This document shows positions 38,316 to 48,580 of a stretch of DNA of 64,000 nucleotides, in pieces (positions within the stretch are counted from its first letter, which is position 1; each line of letters opens with the position of its first letter). The notes under the pieces were generated by a model that searched no databases, was not told the DNA's origin, and saw only the letters and a list, made by a program, of their open reading frames with translations. A program made the position numbers and the translations under genes. Source of the DNA: Knoellia sp. Soil729. Lineage in GTDB: Bacteria > Actinomycetota > Actinomycetes > Actinomycetales > Dermatophilaceae. The stretch lies in contig NZ_LMSA01000002.1 in the NCBI RefSeq assembly GCF_001427985.1, positions 1,356,811 through 1,420,810 on the forward strand, read 5' to 3'.

Positions 38316-38964
38316 CGTCCCCGGCATCCCGCGCGACGCGGTCGCGTTCTACCGTGAGCTCGAGGGCTCGAACTCACGGACGTGGTGGACCGCCAACACG
38401 GACCGGTATGCCGTCAGCGTGCGTGAGCCGATGGCTCACCTGGGCGATGTGCTCACCGAAGAGTTCGGCGAACCGAAGCTCTTCCGGCCCCACCGGGACG
38501 TCCGCTTCAGCAAGGACAAGACGCCCTACAAGGACCACCAGGGACTCTTCGTTCCCGTGTCGCCGCGCATGGGGTGGTACGTCCAGGTCGGTGCCGACGG
38601 ATTGCGGACAGCAGGCGGGTTCTATGCATCTCAGTCCGACCAAGTGGCTCGTTACCGCGCCAGCGTGGTCGACGACGTCGTGGGCGGCCAGCTCGTATCC
38701 ATCCTGGACACGTTGGTGGACAGGGGTTTCGACATCGGTGGAGACGTCCTCGTGACGCGACCACGCGGCATACCGGCAGACCATCCGCGACTGGAGCTCC
38801 TGCGGCACCGAACCCTCAGCGCCTCCCGGGACCACGGCACCCCTGACTGGCTGGAGTCCGAGGAGGTTGCCGAGCGGGTGCGGGCGGACTGGGCGGCGAT
38901 GCGTCCGCTTCTCGAGTGGTGCGACCAGTACGTGGGCGCGAGCGAGCGGCCGAGGCGTCGCTGA
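38284..38964 (+). CDS. DUF2461 family protein
   Basis: A 226-residue protein of the DUF2461 family, function unknown. Typical segments are FYRELEGSNSRTWWTANTDRY in two pieces near residue 20, DVRFSKDKTPYKDHQGLFV near 73 and GWYVQVGADGLRTAGGFYA near 98. The ATG at 38284 has GGAGG about 6 nt upstream and lies inside the end of the hemerythrin fusion gene (32-base overlap), so both are probably translated from one mRNA. Confidence 0.88.
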   Translation: MTPSPPTASADVPGIPRDAVAFYRELEGSNSRTWWTANTDRYAVSVREPMAHLGDVLTEEFGEPKLFRPHRDVRFSKDKTPYKDHQGLFVPVSPRMGWYVQVGADGLRTAGGFYASQSDQVARYRASVVDDVVGGQLVSILDTLVDRGFDIGGDVLVTRPRGIPADHPRLELLRHRTLSASRDHGTPDWLESEEVAERVRADWAAMRPLLEWCDQYVGASERPRRR

Positions 38965-39055
38965 GGCCGCTCAGCGACCGGAGGGAACGTGTGGGCGCGG
39001 GAGGCAAATGAACCCTCCGCAGGCCGAGGTGTCCGCAGGGGGAGCAAAAGCTGGG

Positions 39056-39925
39056 TCAGGAGGGGGTTGAGCCGATCTCGGTGCGGACCGAGAAGAGCTC
39101 CGGGAAGAAGGTGAGCTCGAGGGCGCGCTGGAGGAACCCGACGCCGCTCGAGCCGCCCGTCCCTGTCTTCATGCCGATGACGCGCTGGACGGTCTTGAGG
39201 TGTCGGAAGCGCCACAGCTGGAAGTTGTCCTCGAGGTCGACGAGCTCCTCGCACGCCTCGTAGACGTCCCAGTGGTTCTCGGCGTCCTCGTAGATGCCGG
39301 TGAGGACCCGGACCAGCTCCTGGTTGGGGACGTGGGCCACGCTGACGTCCCGGTCGAGGATCTCCTGCGGCACGGCATACCCCCGTCGTGCCAGGTAGCG
39401 CAGGAACTCGTCGTAGATGCTCGGCGCCTCGAGCAGCTCCTCGAGGATGGCATGGGCCTCGGCGTCGGCCTCGTGCACCTTGAGCGTTCCGCGGTGCTTG
39501 TTGCCGAGCATGAACTCGACGGCGCGGTACTGCCACGACTGGAAGCCGGACGCGTGGCCCAGGAAGCCGCGGAACTCGCTGTACTCGCTCGGCGTGAGCG
39601 TCGCGAGGACTGACCACTGGTCGGTGAGCGTGCGCTGGATGTGCTTGACCCGGGCGACCCGTTTGAGCGCGATGCGCATCTCGTCCTGCGCGAGCAGGCC
39701 TGCGGCAGAACGCAGCTCGTGCAGAACGAGCTTGAGCCAGAGCTCGCTGGTCTGGTGCTGGATGATGAAGAGCAGCTCGTCGTGGTGCTCCGGGTTGCTC
39801 ACCGGGTGTTGCGCGCTGAGCAGCCGGTCGAGCGAGAGGTAGGAGCCGTAGCTCATCTCCGTGGCGAAGTCGGTGTGGATGCCCTCTTCGATGGCGCGGG
39901 TGTTGCCCGCAGATGTCTCGCTCAC
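39056..39925 (-). CDS. kynA: Tryptophan 2,3-dioxygenase
   Basis: A 289-residue haem enzyme that opens the indole ring of L-tryptophan to N-formylkynurenine. Signature segments are [17 protein letters not shown] near residue 24, [20 protein letters not shown] in parts near 47 and [18 protein letters not shown] near 125; the haem ligand histidine is in [11 protein letters not shown] near 240. The GTG at 39925 lies 7 nt after TAGGGT, which favours it over the in-frame GTG at 39943. No kynureninase or formamidase gene is beside it, so the pathway is completed elsewhere. Confidence 0.93.
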   Translation of the reverse strand: MSETSAGNTRAIEEGIHTDFATEMSYGSYLSLDRLLSAQHPVSNPEHHDELLFIIQHQTSELWLKLVLHELRSAAGLLAQDEMRIALKRVARVKHIQRTLTDQWSVLATLTPSEYSEFRGFLGHASGFQSWQYRAVEFMLGNKHRGTLKVHEADAEAHAILEELLEAPSIYDEFLRYLARRGYAVPQEILDRDVSVAHVPNQELVRVLTGIYEDAENHWDVYEACEELVDLEDNFQLWRFRHLKTVQRVIGMKTGTGGSSGVGFLQRALELTFFPELFSVRTEIGSTPS

Positions 39926-39986
39926 GCCCGCCACCCTAGCCACCGGCAGCCAGGGGCCGGTTCGGTCGCGAGCACCGTGGCGTGGC

Positions 39987-41165
39987 TCAGATGCGGCGGA
40001 AGAGGGCGGCCAGGGCCTGTCCGCCGCCGATGCACATCGTCACGACGCCCGTCTCCAGATCACGGCGGTGCAGGTCCTTGGCCACGCGCAGTGACAGGAT
40101 CGCGCCGGTCGCGCCGACGGGGTGACCCAGAGCGATCGCACCGCCGTAGGGGTTTACCTTGTCGAGGTCGAGCTTGGCGTCGCGCACGACCGCCACGGCC
40201 TGCGACGCGAACGCCTCGTTGACCTCGAAGGTGTCGATGTCGTCGGCGCTCAGTCCGGTCTGGTCGAAGAGCTTCTTGAGCGCGATGACCGGTGCGTAGC
40301 CCATGATCTCGGGCTCGAGCGCGCCGGTCGCCACGGCTTCGAGGGACACCAGGCCTGTCAGGCCGCGGTCGGCCGCGACGGAATCACGCGCCAGAACGAC
40401 TGCGGCCGCACCGTCGTTGATCCCGGAGGCGTTGCCCGCCGTCACCGTGCCGTCCTTGCTGAAGGCCGCACGCAGGCCCGCGAGCCCCTCGAGCGTCGTC
40501 CCGGGCTTGGGGTGCTCGTCCTCGGTCGCCGTGAACGGCTTGCGGCCGCCGACCTCCACCGCAGTGATCTCCTCGGCGAACGCGGCGCGCCCCTTCTCGC
40601 TGGTCGCCAGCTGCTGGCTGCGCAGCGCGAACTCGTCCTGCTCCTCGCGGCTGACGCCGTAGCGGGTGGCGACGTTCTCGGCGGTGACGCCCATGTGGAT
40701 GTCGTGGAACGGGTCGGTGAGCATCATGACCGTGCCGTCCACGAGCTCACGGTTGCCGAGGCGGTAGCCCGCGCGCGCACCGAAGTCGTAGAACGGCATA
40801 CGGCTCATCGACTCGTCGCCGCCGGCAAGCGCAAGGTCGACCCCGCCCCAACGCATCTGCATCGCGGCCGACCAGATCGCCTGCAGCCCCGATCCGCAGA
40901 GGCGGTTGACCGTGTATGCCGGTGCCGACTTCGGCAGCCCGGCTGCCAGTGCCACTCGGCGTGCGTTGTAGGCATCCGGTCCCACCTGCCCGATGCAGCC
41001 CATGACGACTTCGTCGATGTCGTCGGCACTGACGCCCGAGCGCACCAGGGCCTCACGGGCCGCGGTGGCGCCGAGCTCGTGAGCGGGGACGTCCTTGAAC
41101 ATCCCACCGAAGCTGCCGATCGGGGTACGCGCGCCGTCGACGAGGACGATCTTCTCTGCAGTCAT
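39987..41165 (-). CDS. Acetyl-CoA acetyltransferase (thiolase)
   Basis: A 392-residue thiolase II-like enzyme. The acyl-accepting cysteine is C90 in [11 protein letters not shown], and the C-terminal motifs [20 protein letters not shown] and CIGGGQ contain the remaining catalytic residues. It can condense two acetyl-CoA or cleave 3-ketoacyl-CoA. The ATG at 41165 is 6 nt after TACGAT, again the leaderless pattern. It is divergent from the ABC exporter. Which direction it works in vivo cannot be told from sequence. Confidence 0.94.
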   Translation of the reverse strand: MTAEKIVLVDGARTPIGSFGGMFKDVPAHELGATAAREALVRSGVSADDIDEVVMGCIGQVGPDAYNARRVALAAGLPKSAPAYTVNRLCGSGLQAIWSAAMQMRWGGVDLALAGGDESMSRMPFYDFGARAGYRLGNRELVDGTVMMLTDPFHDIHMGVTAENVATRYGVSREEQDEFALRSQQLATSEKGRAAFAEEITAVEVGGRKPFTATEDEHPKPGTTLEGLAGLRAAFSKDGTVTAGNASGINDGAAAVVLARDSVAADRGLTGLVSLEAVATGALEPEIMGYAPVIALKKLFDQTGLSADDIDTFEVNEAFASQAVAVVRDAKLDLDKVNPYGGAIALGHPVGATGAILSLRVAKDLHRRDLETGVVTMCIGGGQALAALFRRI

Positions 41166-41241
41166 CTCCCCATCGTAGGAAGCCTGCAGCGCCTCCGACA
41201 GGGCTGCCCGGTGTGACGTGCTCGGGACCTAGGGTGTGGCG

Positions 41242-43020
41242 GTGACCGGACCCGCCGACCCCGACCGCCCGCTGCACGCACTGTGGCAGCGGCACCGCCG
41301 CTACCGGGGGCGCCTCGTGGCCGCGGTGACGATGTCCACCGTCAACAAGGTCGCCGACGTGGTGCCCGAGCTGCTCATCGGTGCTGCCGTCGACGTCGTG
41401 GTCCGCGGGAACGACTCCTTCGTCGGGTCGGTCCTCGGTGTCGACTCGCGCTACGCGCAGCTCGGCTGGCTGGCGGTGATCAACGTCGTCGTCTGGGTGG
41501 TCGAGTCGGTCTCGCAGTACATCGCGGACGTGCTCTGGCGTGGCCTGGCCCAGGGGGTCGAGCACGACCTGCGGGTCGATGCCTACGACCATGCGCAGCA
41601 CCTCGACATGTCCTGGCACGAGGGCCGGGCGAGCGGCACGACGCTCGCCACGCTCAACGACGACGTCAACCAGCTCGAGCGGTTCCTCGACGTCGGGGCT
41701 CCGGCGATCCTGCAGACGGCGCTCAACGTCGTGCTCGTGGGAGCGGTGTTCGCGGCGTCCAGCCTCCAGCTCTTCGTCCTCGCGTTCCTCCCCATCCCCG
41801 CGGTCATCGCGGGCTCGCTCGTCTTCCAACGACGCCTCGAGCCGCTCTACGCCCGGGTCCGCGTGGCCGTCGCTGACCTCTCGGGAGCGTTGAGCGCCAA
41901 CCTGGCGGGCATCTCCACGATCAAGGCGTTCACCGCAGAGGCACGCGAGCGCGACCGCATCGCGGAGCTCTCCACGGCATACCGGCAGGCCAACGTGGAC
42001 GCGATCCGCTCGAGCGCCGCCTTCGTGCCGCTCGTGCGGATGGCGATCCTCGCCGGCTTCACGTGCACGCTGCTCTTCGGTGGCTGGTCGACGCTGCGAG
42101 GGGACCTGGAGATCGGTCTCTACTCGGTCCTCGTCTTCATGACCCAGCGACTGCTGTGGCCGCTCACCGAGGTGGCGACGGTGCTCGACCTCTACCAGCG
42201 CGGACGCGCCTCGGCGAGCCGCATCCTGCGGCTGCTCGACGAGCCGGTCACGGTCCCGGCAGGGACGAGTGCGCTCCAGCGGCCCGTGCGCGGGGCCGTC
42301 GAGCTCCGGGGAGTGCGCGCGGGCTACGGTGAGGGGCCGGCCGTGCTCCACGGCATCGACATGGCCATCCCAGCGGGGGAAACCCATGCGATCGTCGGTC
42401 CCACCGGCTCGGGCAAGTCGACGCTGCTCCGGCTCGTGCTGCGTTTCGACGACCCGCGCGAGGGCCAGGTGCTCCTCGACGGCCGTGACGTGCGCGAGCT
42501 GGACTGGGACTCGCTGAGGGGGTCGCTCGGCTACGTCGCCCAGGACGTCTACATCTTCTCGGGGTCGATCGCCGACAACATCGCCTACGGACGCCCCGGT
42601 GCCAGCGCGGCCGAGATCCGCGAGGCGGCCGTCGCCGCTGCGGCTGCGGACTTCATCGAGGCCCTGCCGGAGGGGTTCGCGTCGCAGCTGGGGGAGCGGG
42701 GCGTCAACCTCTCCGGCGGCCAGCGCCAACGCATCGCGCTCGCCCGGGCGCTGCTGCGCGACCCGGCGGTGCTCGTGCTCGACGAGGCCACGAGCGCCGT
42801 CGACAACGAGACCGAAGCCGCCATCCAGGCGTCGTTGCGCCGGGCCACCCTCGACCGCACCGCCATCGTCGTCGCCCACCGGCTCTCGACCGTCCGGCAC
42901 GCCCACCGGATCTGGGTCCTCGACGCCGGGCGCGTCGCCGAGGCGGGCACCCACGACGAGCTGCTGGGTGCCGGGGGCATCTATGCCGCGCTGTGGAAGG
43001 TGCAAACCGGAGAGTTCTGA
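41242..43020 (+). CDS. ABC transporter, fused permease and ATPase
   Basis: A 592-residue half-exporter. Residues 20-310 form six membrane helices of the type I exporter fold. The ATPase has Walker A GPTGSGKSTLL near residue 385, signature LSGGQRQRIALARAL near 492, Walker B VLVLDEATSAVD near 510 and the H-loop VVAHRLST. Cargo is unknown; it probably works as a homodimer. The GTG at 41242 is exactly 6 nt after TAGGGT, so I prefer it to the GTG at 41236. Confidence 0.92.
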   Translation: MTGPADPDRPLHALWQRHRRYRGRLVAAVTMSTVNKVADVVPELLIGAAVDVVVRGNDSFVGSVLGVDSRYAQLGWLAVINVVVWVVESVSQYIADVLWRGLAQGVEHDLRVDAYDHAQHLDMSWHEGRASGTTLATLNDDVNQLERFLDVGAPAILQTALNVVLVGAVFAASSLQLFVLAFLPIPAVIAGSLVFQRRLEPLYARVRVAVADLSGALSANLAGISTIKAFTAEARERDRIAELSTAYRQANVDAIRSSAAFVPLVRMAILAGFTCTLLFGGWSTLRGDLEIGLYSVLVFMTQRLLWPLTEVATVLDLYQRGRASASRILRLLDEPVTVPAGTSALQRPVRGAVELRGVRAGYGEGPAVLHGIDMAIPAGETHAIVGPTGSGKSTLLRLVLRFDDPREGQVLLDGRDVRELDWDSLRGSLGYVAQDVYIFSGSIADNIAYGRPGASAAEIREAAVAAAAADFIEALPEGFASQLGERGVNLSGGQRQRIALARALLRDPAVLVLDEATSAVDNETEAAIQASLRRATLDRTAIVVAHRLSTVRHAHRIWVLDAGRVAEAGTHDELLGAGGIYAALWKVQTGEF

Positions 43021-43080
43021 CGAGACGGCTGGGCTGGTCGCCCGGCCCCTGCTCCTGATGGGATGTGCTGGACTTCAGGC

Positions 43081-43770
43081 ATGGAGCACACCGCTGTCGT
43101 CCTCGTCGCCCACGGCACCAGGGACGTCCGAGGGGCCGACACCGTGCGGCGCCTGGCCCAGCGCGTGGCCGGGGCCCTGCCCTCGCAGGAGGTGGCGCTC
43201 GCCTACGTCGACGTCCAGGAGCCGTTCGTCACCGACGCGCTCGACGACGTCATGAGCAGGCACGCCTCGGCGGTCGTCGTGCCCCTCCTGCTCAGCCGGG
43301 GCTTCCACGTGGACGTCGACATCGCCGACGCGGTGGGCGCCCACCCCGGGTCGGGTGCAGTCGCGCCCCTCGGTCCGGATCCGCTGCTCGGCGCCCTGCT
43401 GGCCCAGCGGCTGCGCGACGCCGGTGCCACGCCCGATACGCATGTCGTCCTGGCAGCAGCAGGCTCGAGCCGACCCCAGGCGGCCGAGGACGTGGAGCTG
43501 GCCGCCGACCAGCTCGCGGAGGCCTGGGAGGGTCCCGTCACCGTGGCCTATGCCACCGCCACCGCGCCCTCTGTCCCCGACGCCGTCTCGGCGGCGCGCG
43601 CGGCCGGAGCCGGCCGGGTCGCCGTCGCGTCCTACCTGCTGGCGGAGGGGTCCTTCCACGACCGGCTGGCGGGCGCGGGTGCCGACGTCGTGACCGCCCC
43701 CCTCGCCGACGACGACGCGGTTCTGGCGGTCATCCTCGCCCGCCTCACCCCCGACCCCTTTTCCGGCTGA
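43081..43770 (+). CDS. CbiX/sirohydrochlorin chelatase-like protein
   Basis: A 229-residue protein with two CbiX-like halves. The first begins VVLVAHGTRDVRGADTVRRL, with the metal-binding histidine in the AHGTRD motif; PLLLSRGFHVDVDIAD near residue 78 supplies another. The second half starts HVVLAAAGSSRPQA near 122 and repeats the pattern with YLLAEGSFHDRL near 185. Family members insert cobalt or iron into sirohydrochlorin. No sirohaem or sulfite-reduction genes are nearby. The ATG at 43081 starts the conserved domain. It is followed by a strong hairpin. Confidence 0.87.
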   Translation: MEHTAVVLVAHGTRDVRGADTVRRLAQRVAGALPSQEVALAYVDVQEPFVTDALDDVMSRHASAVVVPLLLSRGFHVDVDIADAVGAHPGSGAVAPLGPDPLLGALLAQRLRDAGATPDTHVVLAAAGSSRPQAAEDVELAADQLAEAWEGPVTVAYATATAPSVPDAVSAARAAGAGRVAVASYLLAEGSFHDRLAGAGADVVTAPLADDDAVLAVILARLTPDPFSG

Positions 43771-43780
43771 TCACGGAAAC

Positions 43781-43819
43781 GGAGCGTTCGGCCGGGAACT
43801 GTTCCGGGCCGAACGCTCC
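43781..43819. terminator. Bidirectional hairpin terminator
   Basis: GGAGCGTTCGGCC (43781-43793) pairs perfectly with GGCCGAACGCTCC (43807-43819), and the loop itself contains GGAA/TTCC, giving a stem of up to 17 pairs. It separates the convergent CbiX-like and GNAT genes. A second small hairpin CCGGG...CCCGG follows near 43825. Confidence 0.85.
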
Positions 43820-43864
43820 CCTTCCGGGCTGAACCCGGCGGCAGGGCACTGTCCGAACGGGCAG

Positions 43865-44953
43865 TCAGTCGAGGGTGAGGTCGCGGTGCCAGGACTCGGT
43901 GCGGTAGCTCGTCGCCCAGCCCATGGAGAGGTAGAGGCCGTCGGCACCGGTCGGGGAGTCGTCGTCGACCTCCAGCCCGACCCGGTTGTGGCCACGCTCG
44001 GCAGCATCGCGAATCACGGTGTGCAACAACGCCTTGGCGACTCCCCGACCCCGAGCCAACCGATGGACACCGATGTAGTCGACGTAGCTCCCCGAGGCAC
44101 CTGAGGCGTCGGGCTGCAGGATCGTCGCCACGAGCGCACCGCCGGGGACCGTCTCGCCATCGACGTCGACCTCGGCGATCCACCAGTGGTCCCAGCGGTG
44201 ACCCGGATCCTCGCGCAGGCGCGACAGGAACTCGGGAAAGGACTCGCGATAGCTGTTGAAGTGGTCGGCGAACGACTCCTCGAGCATCCGGTGCACGGTC
44301 TGCAGGTCGGCGGCCACGGGAAGCCCGTTGTCGTGCTTGGCCACCCGCCGGATCCCCACGCCCTCGCGTGGTCCCGGGAGCACGCCCTCCTCGGCCTCGC
44401 GGGGCGTGACCGGACGCGACATCTGCAGCCAGGTGCGGGTCTGGCGGTAGCCGGCGGCGTCGAGCCAACGACGCTGGCGTGAGTCGTCGGCATAGGCGCC
44501 CGAGTCGAGCTGGGTACCCGGGAGGTCACGCCCCGCCGCGATGACCCGTCCGGCCTCGGAGGCCCAGGCGAAGAACGCTCCGGCGAGACGGTCGGCGTCG
44601 CCGTCATCGAGGCCGTCGGCGGCCACGGTCACCTCGACCATGGTGCGGCCGGCCGCGCGGTCGTGGATCCTGACCCAGCCCACGACCGTCCCCTCACCGT
44701 CCGTGACCAGCGCCTGGTGGCGCGTCCAGGAGCCCGTGCCGGCCACGGTGCTCTCGACGCTGTCGGAGTCGACCGAGCCCGAGCCCTTGGCCATCTCCTG
44801 GTGGGCCTGCACCAGGGTCACCAGCGCGGCCACGTCCTCGCGGCGCGGGACACGCGCGACCCAGCCGGACGGCATACCGGTCAGATCGGGCAAACCAGAC
44901 TGGTGAGGCGGAATCCCATTGTCGGACAACGGATCTGGCGCCTGCAACGTCAT
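43865..44953 (-). CDS. Tandem GNAT acetyltransferase (mycothiol synthase-like layout)
   Basis: A 362-residue protein with two GNAT domains. The second is complete, with [21 protein letters not shown] near residue 300 as the acetyl-CoA-binding motif and [18 protein letters not shown] at the end. The N-terminal domain is degenerate. The layout resembles MshD, but the active-site family cannot be fixed by eye. It overlaps the upstream phosphatase gene by 4 bases (ATGA at 44950). Confidence 0.85.
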   Translation of the reverse strand: MTLQAPDPLSDNGIPPHQSGLPDLTGMPSGWVARVPRREDVAALVTLVQAHQEMAKGSGSVDSDSVESTVAGTGSWTRHQALVTDGEGTVVGWVRIHDRAAGRTMVEVTVAADGLDDGDADRLAGAFFAWASEAGRVIAAGRDLPGTQLDSGAYADDSRQRRWLDAAGYRQTRTWLQMSRPVTPREAEEGVLPGPREGVGIRRVAKHDNGLPVAADLQTVHRMLEESFADHFNSYRESFPEFLSRLREDPGHRWDHWWIAEVDVDGETVPGGALVATILQPDASGASGSYVDYIGVHRLARGRGVAKALLHTVIRDAAERGHNRVGLEVDDDSPTGADGLYLSMGWATSYRTESWHRDLTLD

Positions 44954-45747
44954 GAGATGGGGCCTCCGGACTGGACGATCGGGACAAGGTCGGCGATCGA
45001 GTCCATCACAGCAGTGGGCCGATAGGGAAACAGCTCGACGTCCTGCGGACGGGTCGAACCCGTGAGGACGAGCACCGTCCTCAGCCCCGCTTCGAGGCCC
45101 GAGACCATGTCGGTGTCCATGCGGTCGCCGACCATGACGGTGGTCTCGGAGTGGGCGTCGAGCCTGTTGAGCGCACTGCGCATCATGAGGGGGTTGGGTT
45201 TGCCGACGTAGTAGGGCTGGCGACCCGTGGCGGTCGAGATGAGGGCGGCGACCGACCCCGTGGCCGGCAGCGTCCCCTCGTGCGAGGGACCGCTCACGTC
45301 GGGGTTCGTCGCGATGAAGCGGGCACCCTTCTCGATGAGCCGGATCGCCTGGGTGATCTGCTCGAACGAGTAGGTGCGGGTCTCGCCCAGGACGACGTAG
45401 TCGGGCGTGCGGCTCGTGAGGATGTAGCCGACGTCGTGCAGTGCCGTGGTGAGGCCGGCTTCGCCGACGACGTATGCCGTGCCCTGCGGCCGCTGGTCGG
45501 CGAGGAACTGGGCGGTCGCCATGGCTGAGGTCCAGATCGCCTCCTCGGGGACGTCGATCCCGCTGGAGAGCAGCCGTGCCCGCAGGTCCCGGGCGGTGTA
45601 GATCGAGTTGTTCGTGAGGACGAGGAAGGGCAGCTGGGCCTCTTTCAACGCATTGATGAAGTCGGCTGCCCCGGGGATCGCGTGCTCCTCGTGCACGAGG
45701 ACGCCGTCCATGTCGGTGAGCCAGGTCTGCACCGGGTGCCTCGTCAT
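44950..45747 (-). CDS. HAD-family IIA phosphatase (NagD-like)
   Basis: A 265-residue HAD hydrolase. Motif I is [12 protein letters not shown] with the nucleophile aspartate near residue 11, motif II is VLTNNS near 43, the lysine is in [10 protein letters not shown] near 180 and motif III/IV is [17 protein letters not shown] near 202. Relatives dephosphorylate nucleotides or sugar phosphates. It is translationally coupled to the downstream GNAT gene. Confidence 0.9.
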   Translation of the reverse strand: MTRHPVQTWLTDMDGVLVHEEHAIPGAADFINALKEAQLPFLVLTNNSIYTARDLRARLLSSGIDVPEEAIWTSAMATAQFLADQRPQGTAYVVGEAGLTTALHDVGYILTSRTPDYVVLGETRTYSFEQITQAIRLIEKGARFIATNPDVSGPSHEGTLPATGSVAALISTATGRQPYYVGKPNPLMMRSALNRLDAHSETTVMVGDRMDTDMVSGLEAGLRTVLVLTGSTRPQDVELFPYRPTAVMDSIADLVPIVQSGGPIS

Positions 45748-45805
45748 CCGACCATCTCCCTACCTCGCTGCATCATCGGGCCATTGTCGCGCCTACGGTG
45801 GAGAC

Positions 45806-47209
<1,404 letters not shown>

Positions 47210-47236
47210 CCTGCGGCTTTACCAAACATCCTGCTC

Positions 47237-47280
47237 CTGGGTCAAGGGCGAGGCGAGTTCTCGCCACGGGCTCGACCCAG
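47237..47280. terminator. Nested hairpin after fumC
   Basis: CTGGGTC (47237-47243) pairs with GACCCAG (47274-47280) and inside it GGCGA (47252-47256) pairs with TCGCC (47261-47265). It lies in the 170-base gap between fumC and the convergent LuxR gene and could end both transcripts. Nothing else was seen in the gap. Confidence 0.45.
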
Positions 47281-47379
47281 CGGGCACCCCCGGTCCATCC
47301 TGCTGTCGTCACGGGCCAGGAGGGGGGTCCGGGAACGGTTGCTGCGTCGCGTGGCGGGCAGTGGTGGCACTGAGCTGGT

Positions 47380-48090
47380 TCAGGTGCGACTCTGCCGCCC
47401 GCGTCCCAGCATGTTGAGGACCGCCTCGGCGCGAGAGCCCGCCTGCGTGACCTCCAGGATCGCGGCCACGTCACGAGCCACCGTCCGCTGCGAGATGCCG
47501 AGCTGCCGCGCGATCGTGGCGTCGGTGCGGCCCAGGCAGACACCACGTGCGACATCGAGCTGGCGCTCGTTCAGCGGCGGCGACTCGCCCGGGGCCAGCG
47601 CTGGGCGGGACTCGGCCCAGCTGGCAGACCAGACGTCCAACGCACGCGCGAGGATCTCGCCTCCCGTGGCCAACCATGCGGTGGTGTCACCCTCGCCCGT
47701 GACGGGACCCTCCACAACGGCTGAGCGCTCGTCGATGACGATGAGCCGCATCACGACCGGGCCGATCCGGGCCCAGGGGATGAAGGACGTCAGCAGGGGG
47801 TTGAACCGCAAGGTCCGCGGCTGGGTGATCGTGCGCAGCTCGACGCCGCGCTTGCGTGAACGCGGGTTCAGCTCGTAGCCGAGATCCTCCGGGTCGAAGG
47901 TGAGCCGGGGCAGGATGCTCCATGCCGAGTGACGCGTCGTGCGTTCGAGCCGGGCGAGCGAGCTCATGACCTCACCCTGGCCCACCGCGAGAAGTTCGAG
48001 CCCCTTGGGCGGCTGCTGGGACTGCCGGGCGTTCGCGTCCATGACGGCCCGCAGCTCCACAGCGCGACGTTCTGCCTCGGACACGGTCAC
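47380..48090 (-). CDS. LuxR-type helix-turn-helix regulator
   Basis: A 236-residue regulator without a receiver domain. The C-terminal HTH is LNERQLDVARGVCLGRTDATIARQLGISQRTVARDVAAIL in parts near residue 172-210. The central part (LPRLTFDPEDLGYELNPRSRKRG) is typical of a group of actinobacterial regulators with no known signal. The GTG at 48090 overlaps the upstream gene's TGA (GTGA); a GTG at 48084 has better spacing from GAGAGG and is an alternative. It is coupled to the DUF5990-like gene upstream. Confidence 0.83.
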   Translation of the reverse strand: MTVSEAERRAVELRAVMDANARQSQQPPKGLELLAVGQGEVMSSLARLERTTRHSAWSILPRLTFDPEDLGYELNPRSRKRGVELRTITQPRTLRFNPLLTSFIPWARIGPVVMRLIVIDERSAVVEGPVTGEGDTTAWLATGGEILARALDVWSASWAESRPALAPGESPPLNERQLDVARGVCLGRTDATIARQLGISQRTVARDVAAILEVTQAGSRAEAVLNMLGRGRQSRT

Positions 48091-48515
48091 GACCCTCTCA
48101 CGAGCGTCCACCGGATCTGCGGCGGCCGGACTGCTGCGCACAGTGGCTCACCCCGGGCGTCGACGAGTGACAGCCGGCCCTCGAGCGTCGCGTCGCTCGC
48201 AGCCGAGGCCATCTCGGCAGGGTCCAGGACGTCGAGCATGAGCTTGGCGCGCCGCTGCAGCACGAAGCCCTCGCCCTCGTCGTGGCCCCAGCAGAGATGG
48301 AGGAACCGGTCCCCACGCGGACCCTGCACCCACGGCCCCCGGTAGTCCACGCCGGCCGACGTCACGACGACGTCGAGCGCCGCGTCGAACCTCATCGCCT
48401 CGCCGACCACGGGGCGAGGGGACACGACGTCGCGACCACGCGGCATACCCACGAGCACCGCCTTCCCCTCGAGAACGGGGGGCGGCAGCGCGACCGCGAG
48501 GATGGTGACGTCCAC
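48087..48515 (-). CDS. DUF5990-like protein
   Basis: A 142-residue protein (VDVTILAVALPPPVLEGKAVLVGMPRG in two pieces at the start; GPRGDRFLHLCWGH near 88) that resembles the DUF5990 family, function unknown. The GTG at 48515 is 6 nt after CACGAT, fitting the leaderless pattern. It overlaps the LuxR gene at its 3' end. One octamer copy lies in its coding sequence (48441). Confidence 0.75.
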   Translation of the reverse strand: MDVTILAVALPPPVLEGKAVLVGMPRGRDVVSPRPVVGEAMRFDAALDVVVTSAGVDYRGPWVQGPRGDRFLHLCWGHDEGEGFVLQRRAKLMLDVLDPAEMASAASDATLEGRLSLVDARGEPLCAAVRPPQIRWTLVRGS

Positions 48516-48580
48516 GCCGCCATCGTGGCGCAGATGAGCCGCGATCCGGCTCGCAACGCTCGCCCCACTAGGTTGACGCC

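Noticed and set aside
47210-47379. Small gene or RNA in the gap after fumC
   Set aside because: No frame with protein-like composition and no promoter; only a nested hairpin was seen.
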